Assembly (NCBI GenBank): GCA_911728435.2
Contig: OU452204.1
Coordinates: forward strand, 5,084,001 to 5,148,000
Reading direction: 5' to 3'
DNA length: 64,000 nucleotides
Source of the DNA: Apoderus coryli
Taxonomy: Eukaryota > Arthropoda > Insecta > Coleoptera > Attelabidae
Below the pieces are notes generated by a model that did no database searches, was not told where the DNA came from, and saw only the letters and a list, made by a program, of their open reading frames with translations. The translations under genes were made by a program, and so were the position numbers. How positions within the stretch are numbered: position 1 is the first letter of the stretch; the number at the start of each line of letters is the position of its first letter. Shown piece by piece: positions 11,625-24,352 of the stretch.

Positions 11625-12525
11625 AATGAATATTATCTGTCTTATGTGGAGGAGGTTGAACGTAACATAGCCGGTGATCGTAAACTGTTTTGGTCATCTT
11701 ATACCATAAAAAGGGGCGGTCGAGAATAACTGGAGTTATGACGTACAATGGTGTGTGCTCTGGTTCTCCTCAGGAGATAGTTGATTCTTTTGCCACTTAT
11801 TTCGAGAGTTTTGATGCTGATTCTGATTCGATTGTAGATATTCCTCCTAATATATTAAGTGTGAACTCTGATCACATTATTGTACCACATATTGATGAAT
11901 ATGACATTATGAAGGCTGCGAATAAATTTAAGCCATGCCTCAGAGCAGGTGTTAATGACATACTATATTTTTATGTCAAGGACTGTGTTGGGGCCCTGTC
12001 CGTTCCTTTATTGCACATATAGCGGATGATCCTGTCAATACGGCAAGAGTCAAATGTAATAGGAGTTTAGTATCTAATTATCGCCTTATATCGATACTCT
12101 GTAACTTCTCTAAACTGTTTGAAGTAATCATCCATGACTTCGTATCTGGACGAATTCGGGGGGTTCTGGCGGAGGAGCAGTGCGGCTTTATGCCAACACG
12201 ATCTTGAACAACAACTACCTCGCTACCTTATCTCATCAAACCTGTATGGTTATCGACAGTCCGACTCAGGTTGTGTAGCTTGTGAAGCTTTCTGATCGTA
12301 TTGATCACTACGTGTTATTGTCTAAACTCAGGATGATTGGACTATCGTTAATTTACTTAAATCAGATCTTCGAGACAGAGTGGAGTTTGTTGAATACGAG
12401 GGCTGCTGATCGTACGAGTTTGTTGCTACTTCAGGAGTGTCACAGGGTTCAAATCTTGGTCCGCTATTATCTACCATTACTGTCTCCCCCACAACAGCCC
12501 AGCGCAATTTTTTTGCGATCATTTT
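11625..12525 (+). pseudogene. LINE ORF2 fragment (pre-RT linker and reverse transcriptase)
   Basis: YLSYVEEVERNIAGDRKLFW (11640-11700) and SRITGVMTYNGV (11710-11750) are the linker between endonuclease and polymerase in Jockey/CR1-like LINEs. SLVSNYRLISILCNFSKLFE (12065-12125) is the first polymerase block, and SDRIDHYVLLSKLRMIGL (12290-12350) is the block normally following AFDRV/AFDKV. A GVPQGSN-like block in another frame (12430-12470) then joins directly to a C-terminal PPQQPSAIFLRSF tail. The region that would hold YADD is therefore missing. Frameshifts separate most blocks. Confidence 0.75.
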
Positions 12526-13330
12526 AATTTGTTTTTTGCGCGATATATAACATAATTCCATCATCATTTAAAGAATAATTGTTGTTGGCCGGTTTCAGGA
12601 TTGCCTACCGAAAATATTTATTTAACAAACAGATTTTACATTTACGAGCATAGTAATAAAAAGTAATAAATAAATGAAAATTGTTTTTTTCTTCTAAAAG
12701 TGGAATGACTGCTATTTTTTCTCTTAGATTTTAATATTGTTGTAACAGATGAATTAAAGGAAAATATTTTTGTTTAGTTTTAAGAAAAATATTGTTATTT
12801 GCCATCAGTGCACAACCATTAAATATTTTGTTTTTGTACAAGCGGCCAATAGAATCAGTTGCAATCCTCGAGACAATAGTTCAACCTTAAAAAGAAATTG
12901 AGATTGATAATAAATTCGCGTTACGTGCAATAAAACACCCGGGATCTACGAAATTTGTGTTGTATTATATAAATAGTTGACACTGTCGAAAATTTTAAGT
13001 TATGTAACACTACGACTAAAACTAATACGAAAAAATATGATAAATATAACAAATCATGAACAATTTAACAGAAAAAAATGTGTTAAGTATTTTCGTCTGA
13101 CACTTGTCGAATCCAAAATTTAAAAAACAACGACGCTTTTGTTTTTCGAGCGCCTCTTTTTCGTTGGCCTGCTCGCGGCTGACTGGGTTTACAGAACTGG
13201 GCATACTATTCGTCAGGTTGTGCTCCATTTTTAACAGAGATCGAATGGAATATATCAATACATTTCTTGCATCTCTAATAATTAAAGACATAATATATCG
13301 ATACATTTCTTGGATGTCTATGACCCAGTT
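12526..13330. other. Unassigned AT-rich DNA
   Basis: No recognised gene. A short T-rich open frame on both strands at 13.0-13.4 kb has no motif I recognise. Confidence 0.4.
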
Positions 13331-13437
13331 CATTGAACTTTTTTTATTATTATTGAAATTGTAGCCCGTCTGCACATGTTGGTATTCACGGGGTCATTGA
13401 ACTTTTTTAATTCTTATTGAAATTGTAACCCGTCTGG
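13331..13437 (+). repeat. Local tandem duplication (about 64-bp period)
   Basis: CATTGAACTTTTTTTATTAT then TTGAAATTGTAGCCCGTCTG (13331-13372) is repeated at 13396-13436 with a few changes (TAGCCC to TAACCC). Confidence 0.7.
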
Positions 13438-14869
13438 TGAGGACGGTAAAAAATCTATATTCGAATACCAAATGTGTCAACTTGTGTCATTTAAAAACAA
13501 TTCTGCCAGATTCAATTCATGTGAATAGTAGTAAAATAAAAATAAGTATAAATTAGTAGTTTTTTTAGATAAAATAATGTTTTAATATTATTTGTTATAT
13601 TATTGTGGGAGTTGAGTAAATTACATTTGTTGGAAAATCAAGTATCTAATAATCTTCCATGTGTAAATCTATAGTGTAATGTGTGGATTTATTGAGGCAA
13701 ATGTGCTGGAATATGTTTACGGTGAAAATCTTCAAATCAAGTGCGGCATCCGGGATTTTCGCAATTTTTCTTAGTTGTTGTCAGATTTTGAATGAATTGA
13801 ATTCAGTGAAAGAAAATAATATGGAACCAAATTATTTTATCAAAAATAAAATAAACTTGGGGAAATACAATTTATGTTTAATGAAGCATCCGTGAGTGTG
13901 TCGGGTGTAAATAGATTTCGGATTAATTACGGTATTGTGTGAATAATAAGTACGAGTAGCATAGCGATAATTTGAAATAAATTGTGGCAGCATAGCATTG
14001 TAAGTTTGTATGTGATTTAAGCGAGTAGATTCCATAAGAATAACACACAAATCTGTTTTCTTTTCGAATGGCTTTACTTTAATGAAAAAAGTAACGATTT
14101 GGGAACTATTGTAAAAATGTTTCCATCAAAAAAGCCTCAACAAAAGTAAACGTTGCATTGCGCTGACTATTTAAACGAATGATAAAACACATGGCGTATT
14201 TTACACTTGTTTTGATTGTCAGAAATCTGCGCCTAGCTTTACCCTGTTTTCGTTGAAGATTAGAGTGCATAAGATAGCTAGCGTTTTATTATAGTTAATG
14301 TACCTAATATGCTGCTTTCTTGGGTTAAAATTTTAAATCAGTGTTAATTGCCTTTTAACCCCTATTATGATCCTTGCTAAAGCTATTTTTTGGGTGCTAT
14401 TATCTGAAATATTTTGTGTATTACTATGTACTATGTTGTGTTTATTTACTATTCCATTGTTGTATTTTAATGTTAAATTTGGGATTATAAATAAACTACA
14501 TTATTATTATCACTGCATTTTCGTATTTTTGAACCTTCTTATATAGGTATATTTTTACAGTTTATCTTCTTGGGGGTGTAGGTTCGTACATTCAATTATG
14601 TGTTAAATCGATAACGTTACGTAAATAAAGGGTGAAAAACAAAAACGTGCCATTTTGAAAGACCACAGTATGTTTCTTATTCGAGAAGCTAAATATATCC
14701 AAGTTTCAGCATAATATGCTGATTTCGAAAATAGCGTCAAAAAATTCCTGGAACTTACTATTCTGCTCATGGCCGATATCAACTTTCGGGTTTCTTATGG
14801 GCGTCATATTAAATTTTTGTATTTTTCACATCCTCAACTTATCAACCATGTGTAACATTTTTATATTTT
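13438..14869. other. Unassigned AT-rich DNA
   Basis: No gene seen. The stretch 14400-14515 ends with AATAAA and an ATT-rich run, which would fit an old LINE 3' end, but no coding sequence supports it. Confidence 0.35.
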
Positions 14870-15210
14870 GCTAAGACAAATAATTAAAAATAAGAAGTTT
14901 AAGATGTCATGGCAGCCGGCTTTTACATTTCTTCACAATTTAGTCATAGTGGGCTGCTGCTAAGACTTATTTTGTCATTTTGCAACTGTCAAAGTCAGTC
15001 AATACTGTCAGTTTTCAATTAACAAAGAAAATGATTATATAGGTACTCAAATAGCGACACATACCTTCCATATGTTTGAGTATTTTATTCTCTGTTGCAG
15101 AAATGACGCGAATGCTGAATAAGTTTATTTGACTAAATATCCAGAAAGACGAGAACCTGGAAGAGCTATGTTTAGACGTCTGAAAGATAACCTTGTTACC
15201 AATGTCCCAA
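14870..15210 (+). pseudogene. 5' part and N-terminus of a DD41D-type transposase
   Basis: 15085-15205 encodes NDANAE, stop, VYLTKYPERREPGRAMFRRL, the DUF4817-like helix-turn-helix of the DD41D group (closest within this window to the copy at 992-1198). The preceding 200 bp also resembles the leader of that copy, so two insertions of one lineage are likely. No catalytic domain follows. Confidence 0.62.
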
Positions 15211-15240
15211 TGTCCCAATGTACCTAAATCACTGGAAACC

Positions 15241-16795
15241 CTGTATACGTTTTCGCATTTATAGTAGAAAACTCAATTTGGAAAGGTTTAATAAAAATAA
15301 AATGTGAATGCCTTTATGATCAATTACTCCTAGCATAAAATATATGTAAAATGTGACGGTAACTAAAAATCCCTTTTACATTTATTGCCTAATTTATATG
15401 TCATTCTATTGTCTGGTTTAAAATGATAAATGAACAATACAGCTTTATTTCGGTTTTATTGATTATTGTGGTACACAATACTATAATTTACCGGCAGACT
15501 TGTTTATTTCAAAAATAAAATAATTAGTTTTAAACGAAAATGTTTTCACTGATCGCCGTAAGGCCTATTATGTCGCTGAGGTGCTATTCGCGATGGAACA
15601 TTAGTTAACAGTTTCAATTACAAGGTTTTGATAGTTGATAGCTGGTTCAGAATCTAGTTTGATGACTAAGTTATTGATCCTCGCCTTTCGAATTCTAATA
15701 GTATCAGAACTTGGCGATGCGGCTTATATCGAAACATTTTTCTTCTGATCATTTCTGTTTCATAGTTTCCTATGCATTTTTGTAGCGGGTTACTAAATAT
15801 TAAAAGAGTTACTTATTTTTTCATCAAAACAGAGCCCCAGCGGAACTTTAACTTTCACCGCTGTTTCAGTTAGTAGAAAGCTGAAATCTTGAACAAGTTT
15901 GCGTAAGTTTCAAGTGTTGATTGTGTCTGCAAACATTGTACAGTTTCGTCTAAACTTATTAATGATATCTGTACAACACTTACATCTAGATCTTCATTTA
16001 TTCAAGTGGAACTGCTTAGTGAGTCAAAGCATTATGTGAGATAAAGGAGAGTTGTATTTAAAGAAAACACATTTTTTCTACGACTGTCTTTGAATGCCTT
16101 ATGTTCAATCATAACTTGAAAATATAAGTAGTACATTGTAGTGCTGTTTTTTAATTTTTGGACAACGTACGGGTATATTTCCTGGTAATGACAAAAAGCG
16201 TCGGTTATGAAAAATCTCCATAGCAACGCCGACAAAACAATTAAACCAAATTGACAGCATAAATTATTTGGCTAATTACGAAGGTTTCAAAGCTATTTAT
16301 ATAATGAAAAACAGTGATAGTGATTACAGTTTAACACCACCTAGTTAATTTAATACTTTTAACTCATTCTATTTAGGCTTACGCCAACAGGGCGAGTATA
16401 GGTAAGTTTCTAAAAACAAATATTTCCCTAAAAATTATGATGTTCAATTTATTCAAAAGCACACTACTGAAGGATGGAAGTATATTAAAACAGTCGTAGA
16501 AAATATATAGTGTGAAACTCACATGAAATGACCATTTCCGACTCGTAGGAAATATATTCATGTTCGTTGCACAATATACTATTCTTTTATTTAATGAGAA
16601 AAGAAATAAATGACAAAAAATCAAATCACACAAGTATAATAATCGCTTGATCACTATTTAATACTCATACATAAATAAATTTTAATACAAATATGAATTA
16701 TGTGCAGGTTTTACCAAAATATAAATTAAACTAGAGTCTTTTTTCGAAGACATGCCCCGATGCCCATATTTTTAATCAGTAGATCTCTTATGTAT
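15241..16795. other. Unassigned AT-rich DNA
   Basis: No gene or repeat end recognised on either strand. Confidence 0.4.
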
Positions 16796-18015
16796 TATAT
16801 TAGTAAAGGTTATGTAGATGAACGTAAATATGAAAGACCTTTTTCATCTTCTGTCAAGCGATGTGATGGTAAAGTTGTGGTAGACATTCCATTTATGGAT
16901 TCTGTTAATAATGTAGGTAATTTGAAAGATTTATAAAGATTATTTTCATTGGAAAGAAAACTTTCAATGGATAAATTGTTAAAAGATGAATATAGTACAT
17001 ATTTATATGAGTGAATATGAGGATGTGGGTTATATGACGGAAATGACAATAAATCTTTTTATTTGCCTCACCATGGTGTCATTAAGGAAAATAGCACAAC
17101 TACCAAATTGCGTGTTGTGTATGATGTGTCAGTAATATCAGATTCAGGGGTACCAATTAATGATTTACAGTATGTTGGTCCAAAATTTCAAGACAATCTG
17201 ATATCAATTTTATTAAGATTTAGGGAAAATAAGGTTGCCTTTTGTGCAGATACCAAGTGTAGATACAAGAAAGTGATCGTCTTTTCAGAGCATTTTATGA
17301 CGATCTGATCCTTCTGAAGAAATTAAGGAATATGATCTAAATACAATACGGTCACTTTTGGTTTAACATCTAGTCCATTTCGATGTCTAAAACAATTAAC
17401 TGTTGAAAATTTTCAAAATATCCCGAAGCCTCTAACAGTAACAGTAACATGAGTCATAGTGACTAACAGTATTATGCATGATTTTTATGTAGTTGATTGG
17501 ATATCAGGATATGATTCTCTTCAAAGTGGTATAAATCTTTGTCAAGGTTCGACTATATTGGAAAGTGCTGGATTTAAGTTAGAGGTAGACGAATTGCATG
17601 ATAAAAATTCACGAGTTTTGAATTTGGTTGTAAATGAGAAAACAAAAGCACTGCATTTGTATTGGAATTCCCAGTTAGTATTTTGATCATATAAATGTGA
17701 CAAAGGTGTATGTGTCTACACGAAAAATATTGTCTGAGATAGCCCAAATATTTGATCCCTTAGAATTATTAAGCCCTAATTAATTAATTATACCTAAAAT
17801 TATTCTGCAGAAATTATGGATGTTAGGGTTATCATGGGATAGTGAAGTTCCAAACAATATATCTGCAGAATGGTTTCAATTTAAGAAGGAAAAGCCCATT
17901 ATGTGTTTAAACGAAAAATATTGTCTGCTAAGAGCAAGGTGGTTTCAATTAAAACTCTTACTATTCCCAAATTAGAACCAAATGGAAGTTTTAACAGAAC
18001 AAGTTAGAAAAAAAA
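16796..18015 (+). pseudogene. BEL/Pao retrotransposon pol remnant (RT region)
   Basis: Ordered blocks match the polyprotein of BEL/Pao elements. SVKRCDGKVVVDIPFM and SLERKLSMDKLLKDEY (16840-17010) come first, then LPHHGVIKENSTTTKLRVVY (17060-17125), the hallmark opening of the reverse transcriptase. GPKFQDNLISILLRFRENKV follows. A FGLTSSPFRC block lies near 17360. The polymerase site reads YVVD at 17486-17497 where YVDD is expected. Further on come SAGFKLEVDELHDKN, an ILSEIAQIFDPL-like block near 17730 and VSIKTLTIPKLE near 17950. Multiple stops and frameshifts make it dead. No LTRs, protease, RNase H or integrase are recognised. Confidence 0.82.
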
Positions 18016-18189
18016 ATCTTAGTGTTGGTAAAGAGCGATAACATACCACCGTTAAGTTAGAAAACTTCATCAGGCGTGATGACAAGATATATATGACACC
18101 GTTATAGCAATAATAATGATTTTAGAGGCCGCAAACGTCATTTTGGGAGACAAACCTTAAATAAGGTATATGAAACGATACACTCCAAT

Positions 18190-18270
18190 AATATACATAT
18201 ACTGTGTTCCATTTGAAATAAGCAAGTTGACACCTACTTCCGGTGTAACCGGAAGTGTCAATAAATTATT
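18190..18270 (+). repeat. MITE terminal fragment with CCGG hairpin
   Basis: TGTTCCATTTGAAATAAG leads into a perfect short hairpin ACTTCCGG-TGTAA-CCGGAAGT (about 18237-18258). The GTGTTCCATTT phrase recurs at other CAGGG-type ends in this window, so this is probably a piece of a DNA-transposon terminal repeat. Confidence 0.5.
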
Positions 18271-19023
18271 ACTATGTTACCTATCTGCCTCCGTTGACAT
18301 AGTTACACTGCCAAATTTTCAAAATATTCGTATGTATAGTTTTCGATTTACAGATCGATTTCGTTCCCAGTTCCCAGTATGATACCCTGTATGTCCCCTA
18401 AGAATGTAATGCTATTATGTAAATATGGTGGGTTTTTAAAAAACATAATCGAATGAAACAGGTAAGCGAAATGCCGATTCTCCATATTTAGCGACCAAAA
18501 TTCTCTCAATCTATAGGTTACTCCTCGAATTTTCTCATTCCATACACATACTTGACACACCTTTATTGGACCCTCTAAATTCAATTCATATCTATTTGCT
18601 TCAGACAACGTTCGCAAAGTGTATTGTCAGTTTAAATTTAAGTGGTGTTAACAGGGAGTGACGACGTGGTTACAGCATTTTCAAGGCAGAATAATACACT
18701 TTTTAACACGCTCTATAAATCTGACACGGTTATCAAGTTAAATACCCAAATTTCTAATCATACTTATTGACATGACATTTGCTGGAGGACTTGTTTTCGC
18801 AAAATTACCACGTGACTAAACTCTGATTTGGAGACACCTGTTTTTAAAATCGTGAAGGCGACATTGATTTTAAACCAATTCTGCATCGCTGCGATTACAG
18901 TAGGTACTGTGTGAGGAATCAACGGACAATAATTATTTGATAGTATTTAGTGTCTCCGATGGCGTAATAAATTCGCGAGCTCGGAACTGAGTCAAAGTTA
19001 TTCAACAATTATTTATGTACTTA
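18271..19023. other. Unassigned DNA
   Basis: No gene seen. ACCCTGTATGTCCCC near 18381 resembles an isolated transposon end. Confidence 0.4.
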
Positions 19024-19398
19024 TAATAATAATAACTTTATTGTGTGAAATTAATTACACAAAAGGCGAAGTTGAGGCTAAGCCTCATATCTTAACATAT
19101 TCACAACTTTAGCTAATCTAAACTAAACAAAACCCTACATGAAACGAAAACAAAAAACAATGATGACTTAAATTAAAATTAAAATATAAGATATAGGTAC
19201 CTAATAAAAACAAAAAAAATATGAAAATAAAAATGAAAATACAATGAATAGAACAAATTGATTTACCAAGTCACTCAAACATACTTACTAATTACTAAAA
19301 GGTGATACTATTATTAATAATTAAATCTCGAACTGAGGCCCCGAAACGTTGACCAGACAAACACGCCACTTCAAGAGGTAATGCGCGTTGTACAATCG

Positions 19399-21880
19399 TT
19401 AGATATTGTAACTGAACGACCTCACAAATAATGCAGTGCTATGTAGTGGCGGAGTAATAACGTGACTATTACGAGTATTTATAGAATGACTACGACCTCC
19501 ATACTCAATTTTATTGAATAAATATAGAGGAGGCTTCGAATGCACAATTTTATTGTACAAAACAAGTAGATGTAGAAGTCTTCTCTGTTCTATTCTCATG
19601 CATCTTAGTTCAATAATCTTAGCACTCACACCGCGATTCTTCCCTCGAATGCCAGTTATTAAACGCACACAAGAATTCTGCATGAGCATCGGCACCAAGT
19701 AGGCAGGGCCCATAAACGACATCGCCAAAATTAAAGTGTGACAAAACCAGACTATCACAAAGCATTGTCCTGGTGGACTGCTTCAATAAAAGTCGTTGAC
19801 TGTATATCATCTTCAGGTTGCAGAACGCTTTTTTGATGCAGGCGCCTACATGTTCCCTAAACTGCAAATCAGCGTCTATTAACAATCCCAAGCTTTTAAC
19901 AACAGTTTTACATTTCAAATCGACAAAATCTAGATTAAGTTTTAGCACGGTGGAAGCAGCAATTCTGGCCTGATGCGTTCCCAATAGCAACAGCTGTGTC
20001 TTGTCTGGATTTATAGTAGGGCAGTGATTCTTAGGTAGTTCCACAAGACTCCGCAAATCGTAATTTACATGCTCACAACTTTGAGCAATATCCGTCGATC
20101 TAAAGGACATATACTTGAGTATCGTCAGCATATAAATGAGCTGAGCAATATCTCAATCACTTTCCAAATTGTGAGGTATACAGGGAGAACAGCATTGGCC
20201 CAAGAATCGAACCCTGAGGCACACCACACTCCTGCTCTGAGATATGATATGATAGGAACCAAGTAATGCCAACGCAGACTCTCCAAAGCCAATACATTAT
20301 CGCCAACATTAAATCGTGATCGACCCGATCAAATGCTTTAGAAAAATCCAACAGTACCAAGGCTGTTAGCCGACCATGATCAGCCGCAAGCAGAGCACCA
20401 TCCAAGACCTTCAACAAGGCCGTTGAACAACTGTGTCCCCTACGAAAACCTGACTGGACTTCCGGGAGCAAGCCATGCTCATGAATGTATTTTCTCATTT
20501 GATCGTGCAAAATTCTCTCATATACCTTGGAGATAGCAGGATGTATACTAATAGGTCTTAGACTTCAAAGCCGACGGATTCCTGCACTTAGGGAGAGGAA
20601 TAATACTCGCTCGCCTCCAACTCGATGGAAAGTTCTTCGTTTCTATAGAGAAATTAACCAGATGTAGTATGATGGGAACAATAAAAGGACAGGAACGCAC
20701 AAGCATGTCGGCATTAATTTTATCATGTCCAATAGCATAAGACTTAATTTTGAGTAAAGCCATTTATATTATCTACATTACCCAGGGTAGATGGAATAGT
20801 TGTTTTGTCCTTGCTGTATATATCTAATTCCCTCAATACTTTCCAATTTTGCCTGGAGCTATTTCGACGAATACTACTCTCCAAATATCGCCTCTTTGCA
20901 CTACTTACTTCACATGACACCAAGTTCCTTATTATTTTGTATGCATCCCAGTCCGTAACAGAACGACTTCTTCTTTATTTAGCCACCGCTTTTTCCCTTT
21001 GCCTTTGCAAATCCTTAATATTTTGTGAAAGCCAAGGAGCCTTCTCCTTCGAGATTCTTACAGTTTTTATGTTATTTATATAAAAAATATTATGGAAAGG
21101 CATATTCATTAAATCATTGTAAAAAAGATACTGGTCAAAGTAGCGGAAATCTCGAAAAGTGTCGGAAAACGGCTTAGGCTTCGAAAGTTTGGTCCTGAAT
21201 GCACATCTTACAGGAAGATGGTCAGACAAATTAATATCATGCTCAACTTCAACAGAAGAAACATATGTATTATCAGAACATATAATCAAATCTAATAGCG
21301 ATGCCGTAGGTCTAGCTATGCCTAGTTGGCTCATCGACAATCTGAGTCAAGCCACAGTCACTAAGAAGAGAGAGAAAACCACAGTGTATGTCTAAAACAT
21401 TAATGTAAAAATCCCTCATTGATATTAACTGATTACAGTCAACTAGACCTCTACAAATATTTCCTTCAAATTCAGAAAAAAACTCCCCCATCCCCGTTAA
21501 GCCAGGAGGTCGGTATAACAAACACAAAATATTCCTAACCATACCGAATTTAAATTTAATCCAAATCTGTTCAGCATGGTCATTATCAAAATTGAAAACT
21601 TGAGTAAAATTGATAGACTTCCTTACATACAGCAATACTCCACCACCTCGACAGCGACCACGGTTGTGTCGTCAAAATTGTAGCCATTAAGAATCAGATA
21701 GTCATCCAATGTGCGTTCGTCTAGCCAAGTCTCAGAGAGCGTAATAATGTCGAAACTATTATCTAAAACATAAGACTTAAATTGTTCAAACTTAGGCAAT
21801 AATGATCTGATGTTTAAATGAACAACATTAACTGTAAGTCTAAAACTAAACTTTAATTTGTCAAAACTTAAATATAGTTA
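19399..21880 (-). pseudogene. LINE ORF2 (endonuclease-reverse transcriptase), frameshifted
   Basis: The protein would nick DNA and reverse-transcribe the LINE RNA. On the minus strand the endonuclease opens near 21840 with NVVHLNIRSLLPKFEQFKSY and SETWLDERT. LYRPPG (about 21520) and LSDHLPVRC (about 21230), the catalytic SDH motif, follow. Polymerase blocks: WRRASIIPLPK (20620), VQSGFRRGHSCSTALLKVLD (20440), LVLLDFSKAFDRVDHDL (20340), GVPQGSILGP (20215), and HLYADDTQVY with the catalytic YADD intact at 20121-20132. The C-terminal NSCVRLITGIRGKNRGVSAK and the HSTALFVRSFSYN tail end near 19400. Stops or frameshifts separate endonuclease from RT, and one lies between GVPQGS and YADD, so no full protein is possible. 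Confidence 0.88.
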
Positions 21881-21962
21881 AATATGTAAATAAACAATAT
21901 TACATGAACCAAGAAGCAATACATATCCAATAAAACCAAAAGGACGCAAATTATTCACTAAC

Positions 21963-22280
21963 GTCATCTTTCAGAACTTCTATCTGCTCAAAGCTTTCCA
22001 GTCTAGCTATTCTTGCCGTTTCATTTTTCCGACAGAAAATATCTTCTACCAAACGTACTTGTATCCGGACTCCCTCAGCTGACGCGCTCTGTAAAACAAA
22101 TCCCTTGATTCCTTAGACATATCTTCATTAATATAAATTCTTCGCCCTGGTCCAGGCAATTGGAACTCTACAGAGTTCAAGTCACCTATTCGCCTACGTT
22201 TTTCCATAACACTACTCTTTGCCTTGCTATCACCAAATGTTACAAGTACAGGCCTAGTACCCGAACATATTAACAATTTA
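21963..22280 (-). pseudogene. LINE ORF1 C-terminal fragment
   Basis: On the minus strand, TRPVLVTFGDSKAK then RRIYINEDMSKESRDLFYRA and ESGYKYVW match the C-terminal nucleic-acid-binding part of insect LINE ORF1 proteins, in which an INEDxxxExRxL motif is common. It ends shortly before the ORF2 endonuclease. The N-terminal part is missing because the insertion stops at 22282, where a transposon terminal repeat begins. Confidence 0.65.
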
Positions 22281-22282
22281 AG

Positions 22283-22475
22283 TATACAGGGTAGTCCAGT
22301 TTCGAAAGCGGAAACTTTAGAGGAAGAGAAAATCTCAAAATATACAGGGTGACCCATTAGTGTGGAAGATATCTCAAGATCTATAAGCGATAGATAAAAA
22401 AATCCTTAACAAAAATTTTAGGAACTGAAGAGATCTAGAACCGAAAATGTTTTGAAATATACAAGGTAGTTCACA
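22283..22475 (+). repeat. CAGGG-type transposon terminal repeat fragment
   Basis: TATACAGGGTAGTCCAG at 22283 and TATACAGGGTGACCC at 22341 are followed by ATACAAGGTAGTTCAC at 22459. The part 22341-22480 is an inverted relative of 25050-25190. This is probably half of a terminal inverted repeat carrying two copies of the end motif (117 bp apart). Confidence 0.65.
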
Positions 22476-22970
22476 AACGCGCAGCGGACCAAACATGCTT
22501 TTTCTTAATGCGATACTGTAACAAAATAGAACCCGCCACTGGCAAGCTTACAGATTACGCAATTCTAGAATGCATGGGTGGCAGATCGTTTTCTTTCCGA
22601 GAATTTTCAATGTCAAACATGCCCTTTTTTTCTATCATATATATTCATAATAAGACGAAATATTCCCACAGATTGTGGACAGGATATTTTTTTTGTAAAC
22701 ATAAATACGAACGTACCCTAAAATATGGGGGGTCTAACACTTATCGATGTTTTAAAATATTTTGTTTTTAAGATAAGAATGTTTATTACGTACTCTACAG
22801 ATATTTATTCGGTAACAGTGTTGCCGATTTGCTCAAGCATTGCTTTCACTAAACATTGTCGATACGTTTATAAATTGTTTAAATTAAGGAATACGTTATG
22901 ATCGATGGAATGTTGATATTAATTACTTGGTTTTTTTTTTGCTTCCCAATGTCTGACTCTACCCAAGGGG
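22476..22970. other. Unassigned DNA
   Basis: No gene or repeat end recognised. Confidence 0.4.
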
Positions 22971-23012
22971 ATAACAATAATAATAACAATAATAATAATA
23001 ATATCAATAGTT
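22970..23012 (+). repeat. AAT/AAC microsatellite
   Basis: A run of imperfect AAT and AAC trinucleotides, as often left at LINE tails. Confidence 0.85.
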
Positions 23013-24350
23013 ATGGGTGAGTCTTGGGCAGTCTTTTTTAAGAACTGAGTTAAAGGCTTTTGCTTTATTTATGAGTTATATCTTGTCACTAATATAGTTG
23101 CTATATTACGGCAAAATGTCGTCACATTTACAACAAGAGAAATATCTACATCACGTCGAATCATAGTTAGTATAAATTAAGTATCTTGAGCAATTATACC
23201 AATTAAATTGAATCATGTAAATATTATTCATAATTTCACAGAATTAAACCTCGTATCGCCATCTCTCGAGATACGCTTGAACCACATCGAATAACAGAAA
23301 ATAGAAGTACGACTAAAGAGTAGAAAATCAATAATTAGTGCTTTATTCTAACGCTGCGCAAGGGTTGCGCTCTGAAACTGGCGTCTTCGAATTCCTATTG
23401 GCTATCATCCCTCTTTTGAGGCATAATAGGGGAGGTAATCAGAGTAACGTTCTGAAACAAAGTACCTCGCTAGTTCTTTTCAATTAAAAAGTCAGTTCTT
23501 GTTCGAGATCCAAGTAAGTCACTTCTAAATATATTTTCTTATAAGCTGTTTTAAGATTTATAATTTTTCTAAGTTCATTTTTCTGATTACAAAAATTCTT
23601 TTATTTTATTTTACTTATTTTTTTTTTGAGATTTTATTCAGAAGGCTATCAAAGCTGAATTATTGGTATAATTGCTTAATTTTTATTTTAGTTTCGTATT
23701 ATCTTTTTCTTTTGCTAATACAAAATAACTGAAGACATTTAAGTGGAAATCAATGTAAATTATTCGTAATTACATCGATTTCCATTATGCTAAGTCTTTA
23801 TTAAGATTAAATATTAGTTAAATAAGAGTTTTGTTCAATTAATCAATTGTTGATTATTCTATGTTTTTCTTGATTTTGTCTAGTTTTAATTTAGATTTAG
23901 ATTTTCTTTTAATAATTATCTCTTCTCTTTTATTCTTAATTTTAAATAAACATAAAGTTACCCCCTACAAAGAAATTGAGTTTTATTACGTGGGGACACA
24001 AAATGAATAAGTCTTGAAACAGTAGTGTTAAACAAGGTTGAAGTGTTGTGAACGACGCCAAAGTTGCTCTGACATCTAAAAAAGGTTTGATTAGCTATTA
24101 GTTGTTTGTTTCTTTCATTTAATAATTTGATTCTGTTATTATTCTTTTGACTATCATAATTTGGGTCTGAGTCTTTGAGAATTACGCAATCATCTATATT
24201 AACGCTCGTTAAATATTATGTATTAAATTCGAACCTAGTATATAGTAATATTAATTATCTTATTAGGGTTTAGACGGGATAATACTCTCTGCATTCATTA
24301 TCCTATCTATATATAACTCCGGTTAGTTAGTACTACTACAATACCATGTC
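23013..24350. other. Unassigned DNA, possibly including an old LTR
   Basis: The segment 23340-23520 is less AT-rich (GCTGCGCAAGGGTTGCGC and a TCAGTTCTTGTTCGAGATCC phrase) and is followed by T-rich DNA, an AATAAA at about 23945 and ACGTGGGGACAC. This could be the promoter, polyadenylation signal and end of an old LTR, but I found no second copy, so it remains unassigned. Confidence 0.3.
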
Positions 24351-24352
24351 TA

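Larger units (their letters stand above)
19024..22282 (-). mobile_element. Jockey/CR1-like LINE, 5'-truncated, minus strand
   Basis: Reading leftward: an ORF1 C-terminus, the endonuclease, the reverse transcriptase, a C-terminal domain, a 3' UTR, and an AATAAAG signal followed by an ATT-rich tail at 19024-19045. All parts are in one orientation and order, so it is one insertion. The 5' end stops at a CAGGG-type repeat at 22283. It is the most complete LINE in the window but is broken by frameshifts. Confidence 0.85.

Noticed and set aside
11594..11625. TTGGG repeat as a telomere-like array
   Set aside because: Only about four imperfect units; too short and not the TTAGG insect telomere repeat.
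20805..21395. Plus-strand open frames in the LINE
   Set aside because: They are antisense shadows of the minus-strand endonuclease and reverse transcriptase.
23225..24000. LTR with promoter and ACGTGGGGACAC end
   Set aside because: No second copy, no target duplication and no convincing primer-binding site were found, so it is left unassigned.
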